Positions 1-8,397 of a stretch of DNA of 34,560 nt are shown here, one piece after another; position 1 is the first letter of the stretch, and every line of letters begins with the position of its first letter. Origin of the DNA: Bacilli bacterium (GTDB lineage Bacteria > Bacillota_I > Bacilli_A > RF39 > UBA660); the NCBI GenBank assembly GCA_900772095.1, contig CAAGQJ010000032.1, positions 1-34,560 of the forward strand. The letters run 5' to 3'. The notes under the pieces were generated by a model. The model did no database searches, had not been told where the DNA came from, and worked only from the letters and a program-made list of their open reading frames with translations. The translations under genes were made by a program, and so were the position numbers.

Positions 1-71
<71 letters not shown>

Positions 72-98
72 ATTTGCTAACTCACATAAGCAATATTG

Positions 99-127
99 AT
101 TTTACTATAAAATTTATACTTTGGCAA
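99..127 (-). promoter_or_regulatory. sigma-A-type promoter for tRNA-Ile
   Basis: On the minus strand TTGCCA (122-127), a 17-base spacer and TAAAAT (99-104) match the -35/-10 consensus at 5 of 6 positions each. The predicted start is about 20 bases before the mature tRNA, a normal leader for a tRNA gene. Confidence 0.7.
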
Positions 128-163
128 GAGATTTTTAAAAATTTTTTTAATTTTTTTCAAATT

Positions 164-1165
164 TTATAGTTTTTCACTAGAAATTGCATTTAAATCTAAG
201 GAAGCAAACTCACCATTTTTATATAGAAAATAACCTGCTGTTGCTATCATGGTAGCATTATCAGTGCAATATTTCATACTAGGATAAGAAAAGTTAAAGT
301 TATTTTCTTTTGAAAGTTTAGTAAATGCCTCTCTAATACCGCTATTGGCTGCGACACCTCCTGCAAGTATTAGATTACTAACATTATATTCTTTTAAAGC
401 TGAAATAGTCTTACTTGTTAAAGATTTAACAACTTTATCTTGAAAAGAGGCACATAAGTCTTCTTTGTTTATTTCTTTTTTCTTCTGAAATTCGTTATGT
501 ACTAAATTTATGACTGCACTTTTTAGACCACTAAAACTGAAATTAAAACTATCATCATTAAGTGGTATTGGTAAGTTATATGTTACCTTACCTTGTTTTG
601 CCATTTTGTCTACTGTAGGGCCACCGGGATAACCTACATTAATTACTCTTGCTACTTTATCATAGCATTCACCTACTGCGTCATCTAAAGTTGTTCCTAT
701 TTCTTTAAATGATAAGTGTTTATCCATATATATTAGATTAGTATGTCCTCCACTTATAACTAAAGATATTAATGGAAATTCCATTCTTTTTTCTATATTA
801 TTTGCATATATATGACCCATAATATGATGAACTTTAATAAGTGGTTTATTATTTACATATGCAAGTGTTTTAGCAGCTTCTAGTCCTACAAGGAGAGAAC
901 CTATAAGACCTGGTCCATATGTAACTGCAATTGCGTCAATATCGCTTATTTTCATATTTGCATCTTTTAAACATTTATCAATAACAAATGTAATATCTTT
1001 TACATGATTACGGCTTGCTATTTCTGGTACTACACCACCATATAAAGTATGAATATCTATTTGGCTTAATATAACAGTGCTTATTTCTTCTTCACCATTT
1101 TTAACAATTGAACAACTAGTTTCATCACAACTAGATTCTATTCCTAAAATATATACATCTTTCAT
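164..1165 (-). CDS. tsaD: tRNA N6-adenosine threonylcarbamoyltransferase TsaD
   Basis: Catalytic subunit of the TsaB-TsaD-TsaE complex. It transfers the threonylcarbamoyl group from threonylcarbamoyl-AMP to A37 of ANN-decoding tRNAs in the cytoplasm. The 333-residue protein has the usual family length. It starts with the ASKHA-type GIESSCDET motif (residues 8-16), carries the metal-binding HHIMGH signature at about 113-118 and a SGGHTNL phosphate-binding loop shortly after, and has LAGGVAAN near the C terminus. It is the last gene of the tsaE-tsaB-rimI-tsaD operon, and its ATG overlaps the TGA of rimI (ATGA). The genes thus look translationally coupled. Nothing is missing from the active site. 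A clear rho-independent hairpin downstream was not seen, only A/T-rich sequence. Confidence 0.97.
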   Translation of the reverse strand: MKDVYILGIESSCDETSCSIVKNGEEEISTVILSQIDIHTLYGGVVPEIASRNHVKDITFVIDKCLKDANMKISDIDAIAVTYGPGLIGSLLVGLEAAKTLAYVNNKPLIKVHHIMGHIYANNIEKRMEFPLISLVISGGHTNLIYMDKHLSFKEIGTTLDDAVGECYDKVARVINVGYPGGPTVDKMAKQGKVTYNLPIPLNDDSFNFSFSGLKSAVINLVHNEFQKKKEINKEDLCASFQDKVVKSLTSKTISALKEYNVSNLILAGGVAANSGIREAFTKLSKENNFNFSYPSMKYCTDNATMIATAGYFLYKNGEFASLDLNAISSEKL

Positions 1166-1536
1166 AATTTCAACTCCATCAATAAACCATCTGAATTTTT
1201 ATAATAATTTTTCCTAATGGAAACTGTTTTAAATCCATATTTTTCATATAATTTAATTGCATAAGTATTTTGGGTACTTACTTCTAAAGTAATATTTATA
1301 TATCCTTTTTCATTTATTCTTTTTATTAGATTTTCTAACATGCTAGAGGCAATTTTCTTATTTCTATACTCTTCTATTACGTAAATATAATCTATTTCAA
1401 CGCGGTCATATAAATCTTCATAGACAAGGTAACCAACTGGGACATCATTATCATAGTATGCCATGTATTTAGTGAATACATTTTTATATGGTATTTTAAA
1501 ACTATTTAATAAATCAAGTCTTACATCTTTAATCAT
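1162..1536 (-). CDS. rimI: GNAT-family N-acetyltransferase, RimI-like
   Basis: 124-residue GNAT protein. The acetyl-CoA-binding region is visible as EEYRNKKIASSMLENLI (about residues 54-70, Q/RxxGxG/A variant), followed by the typical C-terminal block with NTYAIKLYEKYGF and RKNYY. RimI-type enzymes acetylate the N terminus of ribosomal protein S18, and rimI commonly sits between tsaB and tsaD in Firmicutes. That context is the main reason for the name; the substrate is not shown by the sequence. It is coupled on both sides by 4-base ATGA overlaps with tsaB and tsaD. It is slightly short compared with the usual ~145 residues because the N terminus before strand 2 is compact. Another GNAT substrate remains possible. 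Confidence 0.85.
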   Translation of the reverse strand: MIKDVRLDLLNSFKIPYKNVFTKYMAYYDNDVPVGYLVYEDLYDRVEIDYIYVIEEYRNKKIASSMLENLIKRINEKGYINITLEVSTQNTYAIKLYEKYGFKTVSIRKNYYKNSDGLLMELKL

Positions 1537-2150
1537 TTGTTTAGGTTTTCCTCTGCTTCAGTTTTCTTTAAATAATTTGGTATGAAGCTATGTACATTAA
1601 CATATTCTTTTTTTAAATATTTAAATAAATTATCTATGTTAGGAGTGTATTTTGTTACTTCAAATGGAAAAGCGTCATTTGATACAAAGGTATAACTTTT
1701 GTCTAATTTTTTAATTTGTTCTTTTAAGTCGTCAAGTGAAATATAACATTCATTCATTATTACATTATAATTTTTATCATATATTGCAGAAAATACGTGT
1801 CCATGTCTAGCATCAATAATAGGAATTATATAATTATCATTAATACTTGTAGCCATTGTAAATAAACTGCTTACTCCGCATAATTTTTTGTTTAAAGAAT
1901 ATGCATATGTTTTAGCAATTGTTACTCCTACTCTTATTCCAGTAAATGAACCAGGGCCTTTGACACATATTATTTCATCAATATCATTTGGTTTCATGTT
2001 TAAACTATCTAATAGTTTTTTGATGCTTAAAAGAGCAAGTTTTGATAAGGTTTTAGATAAATTTATGTGTTCTAATTTTAAAACTTTGTTGTTTTCTAAA
2101 ACACTGATAGTAAGATAATTGGATGATGTATCTAAAAAAAGACTTGTCAT
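1533..2150 (-). CDS. tsaB: tRNA threonylcarbamoyladenosine biosynthesis protein TsaB
   Basis: Inactive ASKHA paralog of TsaD that scaffolds the t6A-synthesising complex. Visible hallmarks are the N-terminal LFLDTSSNYLTI strand-loop and the conserved VKGPGSFTGIRVGV motif (about residues 65-80), with VSSL shortly after. I place the start at the ATG at 2150, which has GAGG seven bases upstream and overlaps the tsaE stop as ATGA. A longer reading from 2165 has no good ribosome binding site. The result is 205 residues, slightly shorter than B. subtilis TsaB. The C-terminal domain ends with a lysine-rich tail. The gene is part of the tsaE-tsaB-rimI-tsaD operon. Confidence 0.95.
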   Translation of the reverse strand: MTSLFLDTSSNYLTISVLENNKVLKLEHINLSKTLSKLALLSIKKLLDSLNMKPNDIDEIICVKGPGSFTGIRVGVTIAKTYAYSLNKKLCGVSSLFTMATSINDNYIIPIIDARHGHVFSAIYDKNYNVIMNECYISLDDLKEQIKKLDKSYTFVSNDAFPFEVTKYTPNIDNLFKYLKKEYVNVHSFIPNYLKKTEAEENLNK

Positions 2151-2599
2151 AAAACAGCCTCGCATAAATCTTCGTATTTTTTACCTACTGGTTTAATAAT
2201 GAATACTCTTGTATCTTCATCAATTATTTTTATTGTTATGTTTAGTCTTTCTTTTGGTAGTTCATTTTCAATTAAATCTGCCCACTCTATAATAGAAACA
2301 CCTTTTTTAACAAAGTATTCACTAAAATCTATATCAACATGTCCTTCGTCATAGCGATATACGTCCATATGAAATAAAGGCATTTCTCCAGTGTAGTATT
2401 CTTTTACTATAGTAAAAGTTGGAGATGTGATTGTTTCATCTATACCTAAGGCATTGGCAAAGCCCTTTGCAAATACTGTTTTACCACTTCCTAAATCACC
2501 TGTTAAACAAATAACCATGTTAGGAAACTTTTCTGATTCAAAATTTTCTGCTAATTCAATTGTTTCAACTTCACCATGAGTTGTAATTTTATATTCCAT
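2147..2599 (-). CDS. tsaE: tRNA threonylcarbamoyladenosine biosynthesis ATPase TsaE
   Basis: P-loop ATPase that drives the TsaBD complex through its cycle. The Walker A motif GDLGSGKT lies near residues 34-41. The switch segments SPTFTIVKEY and FHMDVYRY follow, with the conserved IIEWAD motif near residue 105. At 150 residues it has the family length. GTGGTG lies upstream of the ATG at 2599 as the ribosome binding site. It is the first gene of the t6A operon, and a sigma-A-type promoter lies just upstream at 2616-2645. The ASKHA partners follow directly, so all the TsaBDE genes are together in one transcript. Confidence 0.95.
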   Translation of the reverse strand: MEYKITTHGEVETIELAENFESEKFPNMVICLTGDLGSGKTVFAKGFANALGIDETITSPTFTIVKEYYTGEMPLFHMDVYRYDEGHVDIDFSEYFVKKGVSIIEWADLIENELPKERLNITIKIIDEDTRVFIIKPVGKKYEDLCEAVL

Positions 2600-2615
2600 T
2601 TATATCACCACAAAC

Positions 2616-2645
2616 ATTTTAGCATAAAAAAAAGTAATTATTCAA
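2616..2645 (-). promoter_or_regulatory. sigma-A-type promoter for the tsaE operon
   Basis: TTGAAT (2640-2645), an 18-base spacer and TAAAAT (2616-2621) with a TGC extended -10 on the minus strand. It overlaps the stem-loop assigned as the terminator of the preceding ftsI operon, a compact arrangement. Confidence 0.55.
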
Positions 2646-2664
2646 CTACTTTCTTACTTTTTTT
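2626..2664 (-). terminator. A/T-rich hairpin terminator after ftsI
   Basis: The minus strand reads AAAAAAAGTAA, a 16-base loop, then TTACTTTTTTT and a further T. The stem (2627-2637 with 2654-2664) has only two G-C pairs, but the T-tract is strong. It separates the mraZ-ftsI operon from the tsaE operon. The same hairpin would be weakly bidirectional. Confidence 0.5.
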
Positions 2665-2747
2665 AGAGTTTTTTGCTTTTTTTATTTTTTATGGTGTAAA
2701 TGTCAAGAATAATATTTTATAAAAGTTGTTTTTTTAATATCTTTAAA

Positions 2748-4865
2748 TTATTCTTTTAGAGTAATACTTAATTTATCATTTGTTTTTATAGTAGTGTTTG
2801 CTTTAATACTTTGTTTTTTTACATAACCATAGCCATCATAGGTACAGTTTAACTCTAATAAACTGCATATTGCTCGTGCTTCTAATTTACTATATCCAGT
2901 TAAATTGGGTAATTTGTATGAGGTACTGTTAGTTTTTAGGATAACTGTGTCATTTACTCCTAAAGTACTTCCTTTACTAGGGTATTGGTTTATTATTTTA
3001 TTACCTTCTCCTAGAACTATATAATTTATTTTGTTTTTTGTTAGAGTTTTTATAACAGTGTCTTTATCTTTGTTAATGTAGTTATCTACATTATAATTTG
3101 TTAGAGTTTTTTGTTCTTCTTCATTGAAAATATTTAAATATTTACTTATATTTTGTACTAGGGATTTAACACTTGTTGTTAGGGGTTTGGAAGAGCCACC
3201 AACTGATTTTTTTACTGATGCATATATTATAACTTCTGGGTCATCTTTTGGCCACATTCCAGTAAATGATTTAATTGTATAATAATCATTTGTATAGTAT
3301 CTTCCTGTTTTTTCATTTACGAGTTGGGCTGTTCCTGTTTTTCCTATTACATCGTAGCCTTTTACATTATAGCCATCACCTGTTGCAGGAATCCATGAAC
3401 TATGTACAGTTTCATACATTAAGTCTTTTATTTTATCTGTTGTTTCTTTAGATGCTACTACTCTTTTTACTGCTCTTTCTCCTTTGTATACTGTATTTCC
3501 TTTTTCATCTACTACTTTATCTATAATATATGGAACTAGCATTTCTCCATTATTTGCAATGGAAGTTAAGGCTTGGATATGTTGCATTGGGGTTGTTGTT
3601 ATACCTTGTCCAAAAGCTGCGTTATATATTTCAGTTTGATAATTGAATTTTATTTTACCTTGTACTTCATTTGCAAGTGTAATTCCTGTTTTTTCACCAA
3701 AGCCCATTTTTATGAAGTAATCATATAAAATATCTCTATTAATAAATTTGTTTACTATATTAATGACACCGACATTTGAAGAAGACATGTAACCTTCATC
3801 GTATGTAATTTCACCAAAACCGCTTCTTTGCCAGTCATATATAACTGTTTTATCATCTGTTACATATTTTCCTGATTTAAATTTTTCATCGCCTTTATAT
3901 GTTCCTGCTTCCATGGCAGCCATATATGTATATGTTTTCATGATAGAACCTGGTTCATAGGCTTCTGCCACAGTAACATCAATCCAGTTGTCTATATCTA
4001 AATTATTTGGATTAAATGATGGTGTTTGGGTTAATCCTAAAATTTTTCCTGTTTTAGCGTCTGCTACAATTATAGTTAACCATTCAAATTTATATTTTTC
4101 GCTTGCTTCTTTTACTGCTTCTTCTACGAAGAACTGAATATTGGAGTCTAATGTTAAATATACATCGTTTCCATTAGTGGCAGGAGTAGTATATTCTTTA
4201 GTACCTGGTATTTTATATCCGTTTACGTCTTTTTGATATGAGGTTTTACCATCTGTACCACTTAATACGTCATCTAATAAGTTTTCTAGCCCAAACTCTC
4301 CAACTATTTTTTCGTCTTCATTTAATTTAGCATAACCGATTGTATACGATGCAAAAGTGCCGTTTGGGTAAAAACGTCTTTTGTTTTCTATAAAATCAAT
4401 ACCGGGTAAGTTCAATTCTTCTATTTTTTCTTTTTCTAATTCTGTTAAGTTCTTGCCTGCTTCTCTAAATTCTACTTGATATAAGCCTTTTTGATTTAAA
4501 ATAGATAATATATCTTTTTCTTTCATATTTATAACAGTAGCTAGTTTTTTAGCAGTTAGTTCTTTATCTACAACATGTTTTGGATTGGATGAATCAGTTG
4601 TTCTTGATTCTTCTAAATATGCAATTAAGGTATAACTAGATACATTCATAGCTAGATATTTACCGTTTACATCATAAATATTGCCTCTAGTTGCAGGGAT
4701 TGTTTTGGTTACAACACTACGATTGCTAGCAAATTCTTTTAAATCAATTCCATCTATTTTATTTGATAGAGTTAGGTGCCCTGCTCTATAAATTAAGACT
4801 GCAAAACAAAAAAGAGTAATAATGATAAACAAATTTTGATATTTAGCATTACTCTTTTTATTCAT
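2748..4865 (-). CDS. ftsI: class B penicillin-binding protein (FtsI/PBP2B type) with PASTA repeats
   Basis: Septal peptidoglycan transpeptidase, 705 residues. One N-terminal membrane anchor (about 11-28) is followed by the dimerisation domain, with RGNIYDVNGKYLA near residues 60-72. The transpeptidase domain has all three active-site motifs: S307-I-M-K310, S362-S-N364 and K509-T-G511. Two PASTA repeats occupy about 595-705, as in B. subtilis PBP2B and SpoVD. It follows ftsL in the order mraZ-rsmH-ftsL-ftsI, so the division PBP is the most likely role. The spore-specific SpoVD paralog cannot be excluded in a spore-former that may carry only one such gene. The downstream dcw genes (murE, mraY, murD) are not here; a terminator and the t6A operon follow instead. 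Confidence 0.93.
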   Translation of the reverse strand: MNKKSNAKYQNLFIIITLFCFAVLIYRAGHLTLSNKIDGIDLKEFASNRSVVTKTIPATRGNIYDVNGKYLAMNVSSYTLIAYLEESRTTDSSNPKHVVDKELTAKKLATVINMKEKDILSILNQKGLYQVEFREAGKNLTELEKEKIEELNLPGIDFIENKRRFYPNGTFASYTIGYAKLNEDEKIVGEFGLENLLDDVLSGTDGKTSYQKDVNGYKIPGTKEYTTPATNGNDVYLTLDSNIQFFVEEAVKEASEKYKFEWLTIIVADAKTGKILGLTQTPSFNPNNLDIDNWIDVTVAEAYEPGSIMKTYTYMAAMEAGTYKGDEKFKSGKYVTDDKTVIYDWQRSGFGEITYDEGYMSSSNVGVINIVNKFINRDILYDYFIKMGFGEKTGITLANEVQGKIKFNYQTEIYNAAFGQGITTTPMQHIQALTSIANNGEMLVPYIIDKVVDEKGNTVYKGERAVKRVVASKETTDKIKDLMYETVHSSWIPATGDGYNVKGYDVIGKTGTAQLVNEKTGRYYTNDYYTIKSFTGMWPKDDPEVIIYASVKKSVGGSSKPLTTSVKSLVQNISKYLNIFNEEEQKTLTNYNVDNYINKDKDTVIKTLTKNKINYIVLGEGNKIINQYPSKGSTLGVNDTVILKTNSTSYKLPNLTGYSKLEARAICSLLELNCTYDGYGYVKKQSIKANTTIKTNDKLSITLKE

Positions 4866-4876
4866 ATTTTCATCAC

Positions 4877-5161
4877 CTATTCTACAACTTTTACACTACC
4901 ACTAGTATAACTTAAACCCATTTCTTTTGCAAGTTTTTGTAAATTTTCTAATGATACTAATTCATTAATTTTCATTTCCAGACTTTCATTTGTTTTGGAT
5001 TGATAACTTATTTTTTCTTTTGTTTCTTCTACTTCATAATTTACTTTTGAAAGTTCAGATTTAGCAAAAACGCTCATAACTGGTGATAATACAATGAGTA
5101 TAAATGTTACAACAAACATAAATTTTTCAAACTTAGTTAATTTCTTTTTTATTAATTTCAT
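4877..5161 (-). CDS. ftsL: FtsL-like cell division protein
   Basis: 94-residue bitopic membrane protein. A short basic cytoplasmic N terminus (KLIKKKLTKFEKF) is followed by one transmembrane helix (FVVTFILIVLSPVMSVFA) and an extracellular coiled coil with leucine/valine heptads up to about residue 75. This is the FtsL/DivIC architecture. Sequence conservation in the family is low, so size, topology and position between rsmH and ftsI carry the assignment. The start is the ATG at 5161; an upstream TTG at 5173 lies inside the ribosome binding site TTGGAGGAAACT and is not used. In B. subtilis FtsL recruits PBP2B to the septum with DivIB and DivIC. Confidence 0.85.
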   Translation of the reverse strand: MKLIKKKLTKFEKFMFVVTFILIVLSPVMSVFAKSELSKVNYEVEETKEKISYQSKTNESLEMKINELVSLENLQKLAKEMGLSYTSGSVKVVE

Positions 5162-5175
5162 AGTTTCCTCCAAAT

Positions 5176-6093
5176 TTATTTTATCTTTTTTATAACACGC
5201 ATTTTAGCAGATTTTGCTCTACTGTTGTGGTTTATTTCTTCTAAAGTTGGTTCAATAGCTTTTTTAGTAACTAGTTCATAATCAGGATATAGTGATTTGT
5301 CCATGTTAGGCATTCCTTTTATTAATGGGTCTATTTCTGATACTTCTTTAAATATTTTTTTACATATTCTATCTTCTAAAGAATGGAATGTAATTACTAC
5401 TATTACTCCTCCTACTTTAAGTAATGATAAGCTATCTTTTAAGGCTTTTTCAAATTCTCCTAATTCATTATTTACTTCAATTCTTATTGCTTGGAATACT
5501 TTTTTAGCGGGATGTGATGTTCTTTTTTCTTTATATGGAATGCATTTATCTATTATATCTACAAGTTCTAATGTTGTTTTTATTTCTTTAGTTTTGCGAT
5601 ACTCTTCTATCTTATTTGCTATTTTCATAGCATGTTTTTCTTCTCCATATTGTCTAAATATTCTAGTTAAGTCTTCTACACTATATTTATTTACTACATC
5701 TTTAGCAGTTAGAGTGCTATTTTGGTCCATACGCATGTCTAAAGTGGCATCTTTCATGTAACTAAAACCGCGCTCTTTTTCATCAAGTTCTACTGAAGAT
5801 ACACCTAAGTCAAAGAGTATTCCATCTACATTTTCTGTTACATGGTCTTTTATATTAACAAAACCAGTATTAAAAATTTTATAATTATTTCCTATTTGCT
5901 TTAATCTTTTATTGCTATAATCAATAGCGTCTATATCTTTATCAAAGCAATATAACAACCCTTTTTTATTCCTTTTAAGTATTTCACTAGAGTGTCCTCC
6001 ATAACCTAAGGTCATGTCTACATACACTCCGCCATCTTTAATATCAAGGTAATTAATAGCTTCTTCTAAGAGTACACTTATATGTTTTTCCAT
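5176..6093 (-). CDS. rsmH: 16S rRNA (cytosine1402-N4)-methyltransferase RsmH
   Basis: SAM-dependent methyltransferase acting on C1402 of 16S rRNA in the ribosomal P site (formerly MraW). The N terminus HISVLLEEAINYLDIKDGG and the SAM-binding MTLGYGGHSSEIL lie within the first 40 residues. The strongly conserved DLGVSSVELDEKERGFSY block is at about 96-113, and ITFHSLEDRICKKIFK is near residue 235. The length of 305 is typical. It begins directly after the mraZ stop (TAAATG), so it is translationally coupled. No residues of the family signature appear changed. Confidence 0.97.
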   Translation of the reverse strand: MEKHISVLLEEAINYLDIKDGGVYVDMTLGYGGHSSEILKRNKKGLLYCFDKDIDAIDYSNKRLKQIGNNYKIFNTGFVNIKDHVTENVDGILFDLGVSSVELDEKERGFSYMKDATLDMRMDQNSTLTAKDVVNKYSVEDLTRIFRQYGEEKHAMKIANKIEEYRKTKEIKTTLELVDIIDKCIPYKEKRTSHPAKKVFQAIRIEVNNELGEFEKALKDSLSLLKVGGVIVVITFHSLEDRICKKIFKEVSEIDPLIKGMPNMDKSLYPDYELVTKKAIEPTLEEINHNSRAKSAKMRVIKKIK

Positions 6094-6525
6094 TTAAAAC
6101 TCCGTATTAAATAAATGGTCTGCTACGTCAGATAAACTTTCTTTACTATCTTCGAAAAATTTATCCCAATTACTTTTTGACCATATTTCTATGCGGTCAT
6201 TTACTCCGATTACAATACATTCTTTTTCAATAGAGGCATACTCTTTTAGGGGGCTTGTTAATTTAATTCTTCCTTGTTTATCAAATTGGCAGATAGTGGC
6301 ACCACTTAAGAATATTCTAGTAAAGCTTCTAGCATCTTTTTTGGTGAATGGTAGAGATTTTAATTTTTCTACAATAGAAGACCATTCTTTTAGTGAATAT
6401 ACAAATAGGCAATCTTCAAGACCACGAGTTATTACTACTTCTTCTCCTAGTTCATCGCGAAATGAATTAGGCATTACTAGTCTTAATTTATCATCTATGT
6501 TATGATGAAATTCACCCATTAGCAT
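6094..6525 (-). CDS. mraZ: transcriptional regulator MraZ
   Basis: 143-residue AbrB-like DNA-binding protein that autoregulates the division and cell-wall cluster. It has two tandem SpoVT/AbrB-type halves. The first begins MLMGEFHHNIDDKLRLVMP and the second has the QFDKQGRIKLT motif near residue 80; these are the MraZ signatures (consensus MGEYxHxIDxKGRL and DxxGRIxLP). The canonical G and P are relaxed here (DDKLRL, KLTSP). The start at 6525 is chosen because it matches the family N terminus and lies after AAGGTGGTGAT. The in-frame GTG at 6546 falls inside an operator box. Four phased GTGG boxes and a strong promoter lie immediately upstream, so autoregulation is likely. Confidence 0.95.
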   Translation of the reverse strand: MLMGEFHHNIDDKLRLVMPNSFRDELGEEVVITRGLEDCLFVYSLKEWSSIVEKLKSLPFTKKDARSFTRIFLSGATICQFDKQGRIKLTSPLKEYASIEKECIVIGVNDRIEIWSKSNWDKFFEDSKESLSDVADHLFNTEF

Positions 6526-6532
6526 ATAATCA

Positions 6533-6566
6533 CCACCTTCTACCACATCTATCCACTGTCTACCAC
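6533..6566 (-). promoter_or_regulatory. MraZ operator: four GTGG boxes at exact 10-bp spacing
   Basis: On the minus strand GTGG occurs at 6566-6563, 6556-6553, 6546-6543 and 6536-6533. Three of the four boxes are followed by TAGA, ATAG or similar A/T-rich spacers. MraZ of other bacteria binds direct repeats of TGGGN/GTGG-type boxes with 10-bp period in front of its own gene. The array runs from the predicted transcription start into the ribosome binding site, so occupancy could block both initiation and ribosome access. Confidence 0.8.
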
Positions 6567-6567
6567 A

Positions 6568-6596
6568 ATTTTACTTCAAATATGGTAATTTGTCTA
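6568..6596 (-). promoter_or_regulatory. sigma-A-type promoter of the mraZ operon
   Basis: TAGACA (6591-6596), 17-base spacer, TAAAAT (6568-6573) on the minus strand. The predicted start lies next to the first MraZ box at 6563-6566. Confidence 0.7.
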
Positions 6597-6605
6597 TAGT
6601 TTTTA

Positions 6606-6637
6606 TAAAAAAAAATACACTTTAATTAAAAAGTGTA
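6606..6637 (-). terminator. rho-independent terminator of fmt
   Basis: The minus strand reads TACACTTT, a 6-base loop, AAAGTGTA (arms 6616-6623 and 6630-6637) and then nine T. It lies 41 bases after the fmt stop and just upstream of the mraZ promoter. Confidence 0.85.
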
Positions 6638-6677
6638 AATTTAAATATAACCATTGATTAATTTGAGGTTTAATTAT

Positions 6678-7607
6678 TTATTCAAATACTTTTCCGATTA
6701 ATTCATCTTTATTAATACCGTTTAAATAGTCTCTAGCAGACATCTTTCTTTTGCCTGGTACTCCGATAGATGTTATTATTATTTCTCCATCTTTTGTTGC
6801 AATGCCGATACCATCTTTATAAGTACATAGTATTTGTCCAGGTAAAGAACCGTATTTTTCTCCTTTGATTGAAGAATATATTTTGATTGGTTCATTATTA
6901 AGTATGGCGTAGCTTCCTGTTTCGCTTAGTGCTCTTATTTTGTTATAAACTTCTTTTGTTGTTTTGTTAAAATCTAAGTGTTCATCTTCTCTTTTTATTG
7001 TGTATGCAAAAGTTGCTTCATCATTATTTTGTTTTATATATTTTACTTTTGAAGAAAAAATATCTGGGAGTGTTTTTATTAGTAAATCTCTTCCTAAAAT
7101 GGATAATTTGTTTGATAATGTTTCATAATCATCTGTTTCTAGTATAGGTATTTCTTCTTCTACTATGATATCTCCATCGTCCATGCCTACATCTGTTCTC
7201 ATGATTGTTATTCCTGTTTTTTCTTCGCCATTTATTATAGCGTGATGGATAGGCGCGCCTCCTCGATATTTTGGAAGAAGTGAGGCGTGGACATTAATTG
7301 TTTTATATTTGGGATACTCTAAAAGTTCTTTTGGCAAGATTTGCCCATATGCACAGGTAATTATCATATCAGGCTTTAAGTCTATTATATCCTGGTACTC
7401 GTTTCTTAATTTTACTGGTTGTAAAACTTTTATATTATGAGCTTCTGCTACTAATTTTACTTTAGATTTAGTTAACACTTTTTTTCTTCCTACTTCTTTA
7501 TCTGGTTGAGTTACTACTGCAATAACTGTTACTTCTTCGATTAATTTTTCTAATATTGGAACAGAAAAACTTGGTGTTCCCATAAATACTATTCTTTTGT
7601 CTTTCAT
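6678..7607 (-). CDS. fmt: methionyl-tRNA formyltransferase
   Basis: Formylates initiator Met-tRNA using 10-formyl-tetrahydrofolate. The 309-residue protein begins KDKRIVFMGTPSFSVPILE, the standard N terminus. The catalytic hydrolase-domain segment NVHASLLPKYRGGAPIHHAI (about residues 104-123) contains the catalytic Asn-His pair and the tRNA-contact loop. TGITIMRTDVGMDDGDI follows with the catalytic Asp. The C-terminal OB-like domain carries GVPGKRKMSARDYLNG. I choose the ATG at 7607, which has GTGGTG at normal distance; an in-frame GTG at 7619 is part of that binding site. The gene appears monocistronic, with its own terminator downstream. The usual partner genes def, priA or rsmB are not adjacent. 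Confidence 0.96.
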   Translation of the reverse strand: MKDKRIVFMGTPSFSVPILEKLIEEVTVIAVVTQPDKEVGRKKVLTKSKVKLVAEAHNIKVLQPVKLRNEYQDIIDLKPDMIITCAYGQILPKELLEYPKYKTINVHASLLPKYRGGAPIHHAIINGEEKTGITIMRTDVGMDDGDIIVEEEIPILETDDYETLSNKLSILGRDLLIKTLPDIFSSKVKYIKQNNDEATFAYTIKREDEHLDFNKTTKEVYNKIRALSETGSYAILNNEPIKIYSSIKGEKYGSLPGQILCTYKDGIGIATKDGEIIITSIGVPGKRKMSARDYLNGINKDELIGKVFE

Positions 7608-7783
7608 TTTTATCACCACTTATATTATAAATTATTTAAAGAGGAAAAACTATTAATTTTGTGTTCTTTTTTTAAAATATTGTTTTTTTGTTTAATTTAT
7701 TACTTTTTTATATTTAGGTTTTCTTTTTATACTTTACTTGGTATTAATTTTTTTATTTTATTTTTTAATATGATAATTATATT

Positions 7784-7814
7784 AAAAAAGTAAGAAATAT
7801 TTTATTTTCTTACT
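7784..7814 (-). terminator. rho-independent terminator overlapping the 3' end of the gene at 7802
   Basis: The minus strand reads AGTAAGAAA, an 8-base loop, TTTCTTACT (arms 7789-7797 and 7806-7814) and then a T run. The proximal arm is inside the last codons of the gene, so coding sequence doubles as terminator stem. Confidence 0.8.
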
Positions 7815-8332
7815 CTTTGGATACTTTTTTCATTATCATGATAAAAAGTTTTTATATAATCTAGTATATTAGAATCTCCTCGGTCTAGTAAAGCTTCTTT
7901 AATTTGTTCTCCATCTAGATTACTTACAACATCGATTTCTTCTTTTCCATCTTTTTCTTGTATTTTAACTGAGATAAAGTCTTCTTTAAAGTTTAAGATA
8001 ACTTGAGTTAATAAAGTATCATTTTTTAGTACTGTGTAATATGTTTCGAATAAATCTTTTTCCTCTTCATGTCTTACTCTTATAATTTCTTCTCCTGAAG
8101 TTATAAAATACTTTTCTTTATTATCTTTTGTTACTTCAATATCTGTTCCTACTTGATTGTTTTCTCCATCTACCAAAGGTCTATATAAAACTGTATAATC
8201 ATCTTCGATAAGATAACAACCTTTCATTTGCCATTTGTATAAATTTGGTAATACTCCTTTAATCATATCGTTAACTTCTTTAATTTGATTTTTAGCTCTT
8301 TCTCTAAATCTTTTTGTGTAAAATTCTATCAT
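7802..8332 (-). CDS. conserved hypothetical protein, 176 residues
   Basis: Not recognised. It is a soluble, highly charged protein with no signal peptide or membrane segment. The N terminus is basic and helical (RFRERAKNQIKEVNDMI). The middle is a beta-rich part with YRPLVDGENNQVGTDIEV, and the C terminus is acidic then basic and ends QRVRK. The ATG at 8332 has AAAGGAATG upstream. It is a single-gene unit. A perfect consensus promoter (TTGACA, 17 bases, TATAAT) lies at 8398-8426 and a terminator overlaps its stop, so it is probably expressed strongly. It is divergent from sigK. No catalytic motif was seen and I assign no function. Confidence 0.7.
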   Translation of the reverse strand: MIEFYTKRFRERAKNQIKEVNDMIKGVLPNLYKWQMKGCYLIEDDYTVLYRPLVDGENNQVGTDIEVTKDNKEKYFITSGEEIIRVRHEEEKDLFETYYTVLKNDTLLTQVILNFKEDFISVKIQEKDGKEEIDVVSNLDGEQIKEALLDRGDSNILDYIKTFYHDNEKSIQRVRK

Positions 8333-8397
8333 TTATATCATTCCTTTCGTTAAACTATTTTATTATATGTTTCTTCAAATAAAAAATTTGTCCTTTT

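Noticed and set aside
72..163. Terminator after tsaD
   Set aside because: Only A/T runs are present and no convincing stem was found.
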